A stretch of DNA of 64,000 nucleotides. It comes from an uncultured Sulfitobacter sp. (GTDB taxonomy: Bacteria; Pseudomonadota; Alphaproteobacteria; Rhodobacterales; Rhodobacteraceae). The stretch lies in assembly GCF_947502895.1 (NCBI RefSeq), contig NZ_CANNBM010000001.1, positions 496,001-560,000 on the forward strand, read 5' to 3'. Shown one piece after another: positions 34,462 through 42,269 of this stretch; the stretch's first letter is position 1; the number at the start of each line of letters is the position of its first letter. The position numbers were made by a program, and so were the translations under genes. The notes under the pieces were generated by a model. That model was not told the origin of the DNA and did no database searches. It was given only the letters and a program-made list of their open reading frames with translations.

Positions 34462-34493
34462 GTTCTCCCCCGCAATATATTTGCGGAACAGGA

Positions 34494-34994
34494 TTACGCG
34501 CGCCCGTAGGCCTCCGCAATGGCGACTTGCAGCGCGTCTTTAGGCGATTTATCGCCCCAGACCACCAGCTGCACCGCTGGATAATAGCGCTCGGCGCTGG
34601 TCACGGCGGCGGCGATCATCGTGTCAATCTGCTCGGGGCAGGCGACATGGCCACCTGCCAGCACGAGGCCATAGCGGTAAACCATCATCTGTTGCTCGGC
34701 CCAATAGGTAAAGGCACCAGCCCAGCAGCGATCATTCACATCATTCAGCAACCCATAGAGCGCAGGCACTTTGTCTTCCGGCGGCTCCATCTCGAAGGTA
34801 CAGATGAGGCGCAACGTCTCGTCATAGGCAGACCATGCCAGCGTGACAGCATATGTGCGCCACTGGCCCTCGACTGCCATGGATATCTGCTCGTCAGAGA
34901 TGCGGTCGAATTCCCAATCGTGATGGGCCGCCAGCGTCTCGACGATGTCGATCGGGTGAATGTCGTCTTCCAGGTACTGCTCGGACAGGGCCAT
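34494..34994 (-). CDS. YbjN domain-containing protein
   Basis: A 166-residue cytoplasmic protein of the YbjN group, seen widely in alphaproteobacteria next to proC. Family-like features are the start region D-I-H-P-I-D-I-V-E-T-L-A-A-H-H-D-W-E-F-D-R, followed by G-Q-W-R-T-Y-A-V-T-L-A-W and a helical tail A-A-V-T-S-A-E-R-Y-Y-P-A-V. YbjN proteins are linked to stress and motility in E. coli, but the mechanism is not known. AAAGGTGG precedes the ATG. First gene of the four-gene operon ending at 32368. Confidence 0.88.
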   Translation of the reverse strand: MALSEQYLEDDIHPIDIVETLAAHHDWEFDRISDEQISMAVEGQWRTYAVTLAWSAYDETLRLICTFEMEPPEDKVPALYGLLNDVNDRCWAGAFTYWAEQQMMVYRYGLVLAGGHVACPEQIDTMIAAAVTSAERYYPAVQLVVWGDKSPKDALQVAIAEAYGRA

Positions 34995-35320
34995 TGTGCC
35001 ACCTTTTTGTTATCCTCAACGTGGTAGAGCCTGTGTCCGGCCCCTGCACATTGGGTGCTTACGCAATAAGACGCGTGTTTGCCTGTGCGTCCTACAATAT
35101 ATGGTGGCGGTCCTGATAGACTCTGGCAAGTCTTTTTCTGTGGATAACCCGAATCAGTCGGGGATAAGCCCGAAATCCTGCGCAAAAACGCGATTTCGAG
35201 CCTCGGAAAAAAGCAAAACGCCCCCGACGTTGATCAGGGGCGGTCACGTGATACGCGGCAAATAGTAAAAATGTCGCGCGGCAGCGCGTCAATCAGGTCA
35301 AACGCGGTGGGAGATTTGGC
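34995..35320. other. 326-bp intergenic region, ybjN promoter and ubiK terminator
   Basis: No convincing gene is present. The left part (34995-35110) should hold the minus-strand ybjN promoter. The right part holds a terminator for ubiK (listed separately). Short frames through it have no ribosome site and no recognisable protein. Confidence 0.6.
35207..35242 (-). terminator. ubiK terminator
   Basis: On the minus strand a 6-bp stem CGCCCC/GGGGCG with a 12-base loop is followed by TTTTGCTTTTTT. It lies about 80 bp past the ubiK stop and separates ubiK from the ybjN operon. Confidence 0.7.
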
Positions 35321-35560
35321 CTAAGCTTTGTCCATCGCGTCCAGACGCGCCTTCAGCGCCTCGTTCTCTTCGCGTGCCTTTTGCGCCATTGCGCGAACGG
35401 CGTCGAATTCTTCGCGTGTTACGAAATCACGGTCCGCCAACCAGCGGTCCATCATGCCTTTCATGGCATTCTCCGCCTCGTCCTTGGCACCCTGCGCCAC
35501 GCCCATGGCGTTGGTCATGATCTGGCTCAGATCGTCAAAAATCTTGTTGCGGGTCTGCAT
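35321..35560 (-). CDS. ubiK: Ubiquinone biosynthesis accessory factor UbiK
   Basis: A 79-residue helical, acidic protein of the BMFP/UbiK family. It is a trimeric coiled-coil factor that supports late ubiquinone synthesis. Typical features are the N-terminal amphipathic stretch I-F-D-D-L-S-Q-I-M-T-N-A-M-G, the central F-V-T-R-E-E-F-D-A-V-R segment, and the heptad-like E-E-N-E-A-L-K-A-R-L-D tail. The ATG at 35560 is set by a GGAGAA site; an upstream start would add 28 unrelated residues. It is divergent from lgt. Confidence 0.9.
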   Translation of the reverse strand: MQTRNKIFDDLSQIMTNAMGVAQGAKDEAENAMKGMMDRWLADRDFVTREEFDAVRAMAQKAREENEALKARLDAMDKA

Positions 35561-35651
35561 CGTGTTTCTCCAACTGGTGTGGCTTCTATATGGGGTGGCT
35601 TGCGGCGCCATGCAAGGTTGACTTCCGCGCGCGGGCGCGCTCAATCATCGC

Positions 35652-36536
35652 ATGCACGCTTTGATCCCCTTTCCCGATATCGCGCCCGAGATATTCACCA
35701 TCACCGTACTGGGGATGAGCTTTTCATTGCGCTGGTACGCCATGGCCTATCTGGTGGGCATCCTGCTGGGGTGGCGTCTGGTGGTCCGCGCGGCCAGAAC
35801 GCCGCGCCTGTGGCGCAATGATACGCCCGTCATGACCCCGCAACAAATCGAAGATTTGCTTACCTGGGTGATCCTCGGCGTGATCTTGGGCGGGCGTCTG
35901 GGCTATGTCCTGTTTTATCAGCCCGCCTTCTATCTGTCGAACCCCGGTCAGATTTTGCGGGTCTGGGAGGGGGGCATGTCTTTTCATGGCGGTGCGCTTG
36001 GCGTCATCATCGCAGCTTTCATCTATACAGCGCGCCATAAAATCCCCCGTATCAGCGCGGGCGATCTGGTGGCCTTGGGCATCTTTCCCGGGCTGCTGCT
36101 GGGCCGCATCGCAAACTTCATCAACGCCGAGCTTTGGGGGCGCCCGACCGATCTGCCTTGGGGCGTCGCATTTCCCACGCAGGCCGCACAATACTGCCCC
36201 GAAGTCATAGGCATCTGCGCGCGCCACCCCTCACAACTCTACGAGGCAGCCCTTGAGGGCCTTTTGCTGGGGGCCGTCCTCATATGGCTCGCTTGGCGGC
36301 GCGAGGCGTTCAAATCCCCCGGCCTTATCATGGGGACGTTTCTGGCAGGCTACGGCATCGCCCGCTTTGCGGTGGAATTTGTGCGCCAGCCCGATGCGCA
36401 GTTCATCACCGAGGGCAACCCGCTGGGCCTCGCATGGCAGATAGGCGGCTACGGCCTGACCATGGGCCAAATCCTCTGCCTGCCGATGATCGCCGTCGGC
36501 CTGTGGTTCATTCTACGCGCACGGCGGTCCGCATGA
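35652..36536 (+). CDS. lgt: Prolipoprotein diacylglyceryl transferase
   Basis: A 294-residue inner-membrane enzyme transferring diacylglycerol from phosphatidylglycerol to the lipobox Cys of prolipoproteins. Several transmembrane helices are evident. The signature G-R-I-A-N-F-I-N-A-E-L-W-G-R-P-T lies near 150-165, with R-H-P-S-Q-L-Y-E-A and Y-G-I-A-R-F-A-V-E-F-V-R-Q-P-D downstream. The stop overlaps the next ATG (ATGA). No clear ribosome site precedes the ATG, so the start could shift slightly. Confidence 0.97.
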   Translation: MHALIPFPDIAPEIFTITVLGMSFSLRWYAMAYLVGILLGWRLVVRAARTPRLWRNDTPVMTPQQIEDLLTWVILGVILGGRLGYVLFYQPAFYLSNPGQILRVWEGGMSFHGGALGVIIAAFIYTARHKIPRISAGDLVALGIFPGLLLGRIANFINAELWGRPTDLPWGVAFPTQAAQYCPEVIGICARHPSQLYEAALEGLLLGAVLIWLAWRREAFKSPGLIMGTFLAGYGIARFAVEFVRQPDAQFITEGNPLGLAWQIGGYGLTMGQILCLPMIAVGLWFILRARRSA

Positions 36537-37594
36537 GCCTTGCGGAGCTGCTCACAGCGCAGATCGCAGCGCAAGGCCCCATGCGGCTGGACGCTTACAT
36601 GTCCGCCTGTCTGCTGCACCCCGAGCACGGCTACTATACAACGCGCCAACCCTTCGGCTCGCAGGGCGATTTCATCACCGCCCCCGAGATCAGCCAGATG
36701 TTCGGCGAACTGGTCGGCCTCGCACTGGCGCAAAGCTGGCTGGACCAAGGCGCCCCTGCCCCCTTCACACTGGCCGAGCTTGGGCCGGGCCGCGGCACAC
36801 TCATGGCCGATATACTGCGCGCCTGCGCCCGCGTTCCGGACTTTATCGAGGCCGCACAACTCATACTGGTCGAGGCATCACCCGCCCTGCGCGATGTGCA
36901 GCGCGAGACACTTGCGCCCCACAGCCCCCTCTGGCTTGACGACCTGAGCGCCCTTCCCGCACAACCGACATTCATCGTAGCAAACGAGTTTTTCGACGCC
37001 CTTCCCATCCGCCAGTTTGTGCGTAATGGCCACCTATGGCGTGAAAGGCAGGTCGGTCTGGAAGATGGCGCACTTGTCTTTGGACTCGGTCCTGCACAGC
37101 CACAGCCCGCTTTGGCCCACCGTCTGGAAGATACCAAAGACGGCGACCTGATCGAGGATTGCGCCGCAGCCACCCCGATCCTCGGCACGCTGGCTGCGCA
37201 GATCGAAGCGCAGGGCGGTGCCGCACTTATATTCGACTACGGCGATTGGCGCACATTGGGCGACACCCTTCAGGCCGTGCGCAAACACCACCCCAGCGAT
37301 CCGCTCACCGCACCCGGACAGGCAGACCTGACTGCCCATGTGGATTTTGAAGCACTAATCAACGCCAGTGCCCCCGCAAAACCCAGCCGCGTTACCCCCC
37401 AAGGTATCTTCCTCGAACGGCTGGGCATTACGGCACGCGCGCAGGCCTTGGCCAAATCTCTGACAGGTGCCGCACTCGACACACATATCGCTGCACATCG
37501 CCGCTTGACGCACCCCCAAGAAATGGGAAACCTGTTCAAGACCTTCGGGATCGTCCCGACAGGCGCTGCCATGCTGCCCGGACTGGAAACATGA
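36533..37594 (+). CDS. MidA/NDUFAF7-type SAM methyltransferase
   Basis: A 353-residue class I SAM-dependent methyltransferase of the MidA/NDUFAF7 family. Eukaryotic members methylate an arginine of complex I; bacterial targets are little known. Visible features are the opening R-L-D-A-Y-M-S-A-C-L-L-H-P-E-H-G-Y-Y near 18-35, G-D-F-I-T-A-P-E-I-S-Q-M-F-G-E near 42-56, and the SAM loop E-L-G-P-G-R-G-T-L near 78-86. N-E-F-F-D-A-L-P-I-R-Q-F near 145 also matches. It is coupled by ATGA overlaps to lgt before and pgeF after, an arrangement common in alphaproteobacteria. Confidence 0.9.
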   Translation: MSLAELLTAQIAAQGPMRLDAYMSACLLHPEHGYYTTRQPFGSQGDFITAPEISQMFGELVGLALAQSWLDQGAPAPFTLAELGPGRGTLMADILRACARVPDFIEAAQLILVEASPALRDVQRETLAPHSPLWLDDLSALPAQPTFIVANEFFDALPIRQFVRNGHLWRERQVGLEDGALVFGLGPAQPQPALAHRLEDTKDGDLIEDCAAATPILGTLAAQIEAQGGAALIFDYGDWRTLGDTLQAVRKHHPSDPLTAPGQADLTAHVDFEALINASAPAKPSRVTPQGIFLERLGITARAQALAKSLTGAALDTHIAAHRRLTHPQEMGNLFKTFGIVPTGAAMLPGLET

Positions 37595-38343
37595 CCCTCG
37601 AAATCCTCACCTGTGATGCGCTGCCCGTCAAACACGGTTTTTTCACCAGACGGGGTGGGGCATCATCAGGCGTGTTTGCGGGGCTCAACTGTGGCCAAGG
37701 CTCTACCGATCAGGCAGAAATTGTGGCGATCAACCGCGCGCGGGTTGCCGATGCGATGGGCGTCGCGCACGATCATCTGCTCGGGGTGCATCAGATCCAC
37801 TCTGCCACGGCGATCACCGTTGATGCGCCGTTGGCCGAGAAACCCCGCGCCGACGCGCTGGTTACAGCGACCAAAGGCATCGCGCTGTCAGTGCTGACCG
37901 CAGATTGCCAGCCTGTGCTTTTTGCCGATACGGATGCAGGCGTGATCGGTGCGGCGCATGCGGGCTGGCGCGGCGCGCTGGACGGGGTCTTGCACGCCAC
38001 CGTCGATGCAATGGAAGCGTTGGGTGCCCGGCGCGACAACATCACCGCCGTGATCGGCCCCGCCATCAGCCAGCGCGCCTATGAGGTCGGACCCGAGTTT
38101 ATGGACAGCTTTATGGCCGAGGATCCCGACTATGCCCGCTACTTCATCAACGGCGCGGGTGATCGCATGCTGTTTGATCTGCCGGGCTTTGGCCTGAACC
38201 GTTTACGCGCAGCGGGCGTTGGCCATGCAGAGTGGACACGCCACTGCACCTTCTCTGATGCGGATCGATTCTACTCCTACCGCCGCACCACCCACGCAAA
38301 AGAAGCGGACTATGGCCGCCTGATCGCCGCCATCACCCTGTGA
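37591..38343 (+). CDS. pgeF: PgeF/YfiH laccase-domain protein
   Basis: A 250-residue protein of the YfiH (DUF152) family. It was once called polyphenol oxidase; the E. coli member is a peptidoglycan-editing enzyme that removes mis-inserted serine stems. The metal-site residues are seen in V-H-Q-I-H-S near 67, the L-T-A-D-C-Q-P-V-L motif near 103-111, and A-A-H-A-G-W-R-G near 122-129. The C-terminal F-Y-S-Y-R-R-T-T end is also typical. ATGA coupling places it last in lgt-midA-pgeF. Either activity assignment comes from the family. Confidence 0.9.
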   Translation: MTLEILTCDALPVKHGFFTRRGGASSGVFAGLNCGQGSTDQAEIVAINRARVADAMGVAHDHLLGVHQIHSATAITVDAPLAEKPRADALVTATKGIALSVLTADCQPVLFADTDAGVIGAAHAGWRGALDGVLHATVDAMEALGARRDNITAVIGPAISQRAYEVGPEFMDSFMAEDPDYARYFINGAGDRMLFDLPGFGLNRLRAAGVGHAEWTRHCTFSDADRFYSYRRTTHAKEADYGRLIAAITL

Positions 38344-38636
38344 TCTGGGCGCAAATGGGGCAAATCCAGCCCTAAGCCTGCCCCATTCTTTCATTTCCCA
38401 GCCAGAAACAATTGCGCCCACTGTTGCCAAACAGCGCACAATCAGGCCGAAACCCCATATTTTATTAGCTCTTTTGCCGAATATGGCCTCTACACCATAT
38501 TTGCGGCTCCGCTGCCCCGCAAATTTCCCCACATTTCTCGTTAAATGCCCAAAACCAGCCCGATTGCACCTTCATATTCGGTCTCAAGCAAGGGCAACGA
38601 CCCGCACCAACAAAACAGCTACCGAGGACCAGAGAC

Positions 38637-38783
38637 ATGAAAACCAACGCACGCTTCATCAAGTCGATCACAAAAGCCGCTGCCGAGAACGACACCGTCA
38701 TGCCTTGGGCACGCGGTAGCCGCCGCGCTGCTTTCATCGCCAAGCGTCGTGCAGCCGAGGCCCCCCAGCGCAAAAGCGCCTGA
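38637..38783 (+). CDS. Small basic 48-residue protein
   Basis: A short gene that an automated length cut-off would miss. It encodes M-K-T-N-A-R-F-I-K-S-I-T-K-A-A and continues with a V-M-P-W-A-R-G-S-R-R-A-A-F-I-A-K-R core, 48 residues, strongly basic with no Cys. A GAGGA site lies 9 bp before the ATG and a strong terminator follows 65 bp after the stop, so it looks like a free-standing transcription unit. I recall no named family. The charge suggests a nucleic-acid or ribosome contact, but that is speculation. Confidence 0.65.
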   Translation: MKTNARFIKSITKAAAENDTVMPWARGSRRAAFIAKRRAAEAPQRKSA

Positions 38784-38847
38784 TCCCGAATTCTCCCTGA
38801 GGCACGGGCAAACCTCCTCCCCCTCGTATGCCCGCCCCTCGCAACTG

Positions 38848-38883
38848 CCCCTTTCCGCGTCGATTCGCGGGGAGGGGTTTTTT
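38848..38883 (+). terminator. Terminator after small basic gene
   Basis: A 12-bp stem (38848-38859 with 38866-38877, two G-U pairs) with a 6-base loop is followed by six T residues. It is one of the clearest intrinsic terminators in the window and supports the reality of the small gene before it. Confidence 0.88.
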
Positions 38884-39110
38884 GATTCTCGACCAGAATG
38901 TGGCGGGATTTTCTGAAAATGCAGAAACAAAACACCTCAAATTACAGATATTGATGCCCCAGCCCGCCCGAATGTGTTGGAAACTTTGACAATGCGGCGC
39001 AATAGTGGCGAATTAGGCCTCACGAAAGACACGAAATGACCCAACCGTTATTTCCGTCGTTGTCGGTGGGGGCCGACGAAGGATGTGACAAACCATGATA
39101 GGTTACGCAC

Positions 39111-39887
39111 ATGACATTGACTGCCAATCCAGCTGCCGCTCGCCCCGCAGCACGTAAAACAGGGTACGGAATGATGACTTCTTCCATGCCATCCTCGAAC
39201 GGTCCGAAAGTGGCCGCGCAGATGCCAAAACGCACCTATGAGGTAGCGGCATTGCGCGAAGACACATCGCTGTTCATCGGCCAAAGCACTGCACCTGCGA
39301 TCCCGCTGTTTGAGAACGCGTTCTCGGCGTTTACCCATGGCAGTCTGATCCAGACAACACTGGGCCCAATCGCTGTGGAAGACCTCCAGCCCGGCGATAT
39401 GGTTCAGACCGCAACAGGCGAAGCGGCCGAGCTGACTTGGGTTGGTACCTCGACGTTTTCACCTGCTGATGCTGGCAAACGCACGCCGCTGATCCGCATC
39501 ATGCCTGATGCCCTGGGCCAGTCGCGCCCCGAACGCTCGCTCACTGTTGGGCCCGGCGCGCGTATCTTGCATACGCCCCCTGCACTGCGCGGCATTGCAG
39601 ACGGCAAGCAGCTGCTCACCCCCGCGTCCAAGCTGATAGATGGTGTGAACGTGATCGAAATCACACCGCCCACGCCCACACGTTTGTTCCACATCTGTCT
39701 GTCGCGCCATGCGGTGATCAACGTGGACGGGATCGAGATGGAAACATTCCACCCTGGCGCACAAGCGCCACGGGAAGTCAGCCACTCGCTACGCGACCGC
39801 TTTATCTCGCTGTTTCCACGGATCAGCCACTTGTCGGATTTCGGCCCGTTGGCCCATCCACGCGCGCCCGATCTGGACGCACACTAA
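39111..39887 (+). CDS. Hint_2 domain protein lacking the catalytic Cys
   Basis: A 258-residue protein with a hedgehog/intein-type Hint_2 domain from about residue 66 to 215, a family abundant in roseobacters. The core is F-E-N-A-F-S-A-F-T-H-G-S-L-I then I-A-V-E-D-L-Q-P-G-D-M-V-Q-T, followed later by G-P-G-A-R-I-L and L-S-R-H-A-V-I-N-V-D-G. The usual C-F-x-x-G-T-x-I start reads A-F-T-H-G-S-L-I, so the self-cleaving Cys is replaced by Ala73. Splicing or cleavage is thus unlikely. The N-terminal 65 residues are low complexity. The true start could be a later ATG near 39171. Confidence 0.85.
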   Translation: MTLTANPAAARPAARKTGYGMMTSSMPSSNGPKVAAQMPKRTYEVAALREDTSLFIGQSTAPAIPLFENAFSAFTHGSLIQTTLGPIAVEDLQPGDMVQTATGEAAELTWVGTSTFSPADAGKRTPLIRIMPDALGQSRPERSLTVGPGARILHTPPALRGIADGKQLLTPASKLIDGVNVIEITPPTPTRLFHICLSRHAVINVDGIEMETFHPGAQAPREVSHSLRDRFISLFPRISHLSDFGPLAHPRAPDLDAH

Positions 39888-39916
39888 TCTCTCTCCTGCG
39901 CGCTTGCGGTTCCCTA

Positions 39917-40417
39917 TCAGGCCTCGACGCGCAGACGTTCCTCCAAAACGTCGAACGGAACGCCGGGGTCATCCTTGGCGTTCCGGATCACCAAAGAGGT
40001 CTTGACGCTCGCCACATTGGGCGCGGTCAACAACTGCCCTGTCAGAAAGCTCTGAAAGCTGGACAGATCGGGGGCCACGCATTTCAGCATGAAATCCACC
40101 TCACCATTCAGCATGTGACATTCGCGGATCAGTGACCAGCCGCGGCACCGTTCTTCAAAGGCTGACAAATCCGCCTCGGCCTGACTGCTCAGTCCGACCA
40201 TGGCAAACACCTGCACTTCAAATCCCAATTCGCGCGCATCAACCTCGGCGTGATAGCCGCGAATATAGCCCTGCTCCTCCAGCGTGCGCACACGGCGCAG
40301 GCAAGGCGGCGCGGAAATACCGACACGTTTGGCCAGCTCGACGTTGGTCATCCGACCATCCGCCTGAAGCTCTGCCAGAATTTTCCGGTCAATCGGATCA
40401 AGTCGCGTTCCAGCCAT
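39917..40417 (-). CDS. Lrp/AsnC family transcriptional regulator
   Basis: A 166-residue Lrp/AsnC regulator. The N-terminal helix-turn-helix reads L-D-P-I-D-R-K-I-L-A-E-L-Q-A-D-G-R then N-V-E-L-A-K-R-V-G-I-S-A-P-P-C-L-R-R-V. The C-terminal RAM domain binds amino acids and sets oligomer state. Targets cannot be read directly; trxB is divergent across 275 bp and may share control, although Lrp proteins often act at distance. The gene converges on the Hint gene. Confidence 0.93.
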   Translation of the reverse strand: MAGTRLDPIDRKILAELQADGRMTNVELAKRVGISAPPCLRRVRTLEEQGYIRGYHAEVDARELGFEVQVFAMVGLSSQAEADLSAFEERCRGWSLIRECHMLNGEVDFMLKCVAPDLSSFQSFLTGQLLTAPNVASVKTSLVIRNAKDDPGVPFDVLEERLRVEA

Positions 40418-40692
40418 ATGCCCCCCTACAGCTTTTCGATTCTTATAGTGCCAACGCAGCTACGCGCAATAAAGTTTCACATGCGCGCAATATTGTTCAA
40501 GTACAATGGCAAAATTCGACGCATCTATGAAAAAGCCCAGTTTTGCTGCAAATTTTTAGGCCAACACCCAGACCTTCTTCACCCCTTCGCGCCGTCACAG
40601 TCCCGTGAGGGGGGTCCTATGCAGGGGTTTAAGCCTGCCTCTCGGGCGTATATATCGGGGCCAACGCAGATTCCTCCACATAAAGGTGCCCC

Positions 40693-41697
40693 ATGGCCGA
40701 GACACGCAAGACCAAGCTTTTGATCATCGGCTCCGGCCCCACAGGCTATACTGCCGGCGTCTATGCCAGCCGCGCCATGCTGGACCCGATCCTTGTGCAA
40801 GGGATCGAGCCGGGCGGCCAGCTGACCACTACCACCGAAGTCGAAAACTGGCCCGGTGATACCGAGGTTCAGGGCCCCGACCTGATGATCCGCATGGAAG
40901 CCCACGCAAAAGCGATGGGCACCGAGATTATCGGCGATATCATCACCGATCTGGACATGTCCCAGCGCCCCTTTGTGGCCACTGGCGACAGCGGCACAAA
41001 ATACGTGGCCGATGCGGTGATCCTCGCCACAGGCGCGCGCGCCAAATGGCTGGGGCTGGAGACAGAGGAGAAGTTCAAAGGCTTTGGCGTTTCGGCCTGT
41101 GCCACCTGCGACGGATTCTTTTATCGCGGTCAGGAAATTGTCGTGATCGGCGGCGGCAATACAGCTGTAGAAGAGGCGCTGTTCCTTACCAATTTCGCTT
41201 CGAAGGTTACGCTGGTCCACCGCCGTGACGAGTTGCGCGCAGAAGCGATCCTGATCGACCGTCTGATGAAAAACCCCAAGATCGAGCCGCTGTGGTTCCA
41301 CCAGCTGGAAGAGGTCTATGGCACCGACAACCCGCTGGGCGTCGAGGGTATCAAGGTAAAGCACACCAAAACAGGCGAGATCACAGACATCCCTTGCAAG
41401 GGCGTCTTTGTGGCCATTGGTCATGCGCCCGCAAACGAGCTGGTAAAAGATACACTGGAAACCCACATGGGCGGTTATGTCGTCACCAAACCCGACAGCA
41501 CGGAAACCTCTATTCCCGGCATCTTTGCCGCTGGCGACCTGACCGATTACAAATACCGCCAAGCTGTGACAAGCGCCGGCATGGGTTGCATGGCCGCACT
41601 GGAGGCCGAGCGTTTTCTGGCCGAAGCTGGCGATAGCGAGGGCAAGGATACCTCTCTTCCCCTCGGCTACGGCGCGGAAGTGAAAGAGCAAGCATGA
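40693..41697 (+). CDS. trxB: Thioredoxin-disulfide reductase
   Basis: A 334-residue FAD/NADPH flavoenzyme that reduces thioredoxin. The FAD loop G-S-G-P-T-G-Y-T-A-G near 12-21, the redox pair C-A-T-C-D-G near 136-141, the NADPH loop G-G-G-N-T-A-V-E-E-A near 153-162, and the C-terminal A-A-G-D-L-T-D motif are complete. AAGGTG precedes the ATG. It is coupled to rpiB by an ATGA overlap, an unusual partner worth noting. Expression may respond to thiol stress, but no operator was identified. Confidence 0.96.
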   Translation: MAETRKTKLLIIGSGPTGYTAGVYASRAMLDPILVQGIEPGGQLTTTTEVENWPGDTEVQGPDLMIRMEAHAKAMGTEIIGDIITDLDMSQRPFVATGDSGTKYVADAVILATGARAKWLGLETEEKFKGFGVSACATCDGFFYRGQEIVVIGGGNTAVEEALFLTNFASKVTLVHRRDELRAEAILIDRLMKNPKIEPLWFHQLEEVYGTDNPLGVEGIKVKHTKTGEITDIPCKGVFVAIGHAPANELVKDTLETHMGGYVVTKPDSTETSIPGIFAAGDLTDYKYRQAVTSAGMGCMAALEAERFLAEAGDSEGKDTSLPLGYGAEVKEQA

Positions 41698-42140
41698 GCA
41701 AAAAGCGCATCGTACTATCCAGCGATCACGCGGATATTGCACTGCGGCAGTCCATCGCCGCCCATATCACGGACCGCGGATATGAGGTCCTCGACATCGG
41801 CCCCACCACGGCCGAGAGCACCGATTACCCCAAGCATGGCGAGGCGGCAGCACGGCATGTAGCCTCGGGTGACTGTGCCTTGGGTATTATCGTATGCGGC
41901 ACAGGTCAGGGCATCATGATGGCCGCCAACAAGGTAAAGGGCATCCGCTGCGGCGTCTGCGCTGATGCCTTCTCGGCCCGTATGATCCGCCAGCACAACA
42001 ACGCCAATATGCTATCCATAGGCGCGCGTGTGACCGGTGCGGGTCTGGCGCTGGATATCGTTGATGCGTTTCTGGACGCCGAATTTGAGGGGGGGCGCCA
42101 CGCCACCCGCGTCGATATGATCACCGCACTGGAGGGCTAG
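41694..42140 (+). CDS. rpiB: Ribose-5-phosphate isomerase B
   Basis: A 148-residue LacA/RpiB family sugar-phosphate isomerase interconverting ribose 5-phosphate and ribulose 5-phosphate. Diagnostic parts are the N-terminal S-S-D-H-A-D-I-A-L-R, the V-C-G-T-G-Q-G-I-M-M-A-A-N-K loop with the catalytic Cys near 64, and R-Q-H-N-N-A-N-M-L near 102. It overlaps trxB by 4 bases. It also supplies a route for ribose phosphate from the deo pathway, though that link is only metabolic. Confidence 0.94.
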   Translation: MSKKRIVLSSDHADIALRQSIAAHITDRGYEVLDIGPTTAESTDYPKHGEAAARHVASGDCALGIIVCGTGQGIMMAANKVKGIRCGVCADAFSARMIRQHNNANMLSIGARVTGAGLALDIVDAFLDAEFEGGRHATRVDMITALEG

Positions 42141-42205
42141 CCCCGAACGCGCTGTCTGTTGCCGAAGGCCCACACTACGCGAAACGCCGCCTATCACAAA
42201 AGTTT

Positions 42206-42251
42206 GTTCTTTCATGAACACATCTTTCGACGCATACGTTCATCCGTGAAC
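42206..42251. promoter_or_regulatory. Tandem GTTC-N6-GAAC operators upstream of MarR-Sat-CysC
   Basis: GTTC-N6-GAAC occurs at 42206-42219 and again at 42238-42251, the centres exactly 32 bp apart, about three DNA turns. The second ends 18 bp before the gene start. LexA boxes in this group are direct GTTC-N7-GTTC repeats, which these are not. The likeliest ligand is the MarR-like domain encoded immediately downstream. Confidence 0.6.
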
Positions 42252-42269
42252 AATACGTGAGTCGTACCG

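Noticed and set aside
42206..42251. LexA (SOS) boxes
   Set aside because: Alphaproteobacterial LexA sites are direct GTTC-N7-GTTC repeats; these are inverted with N6 spacing.
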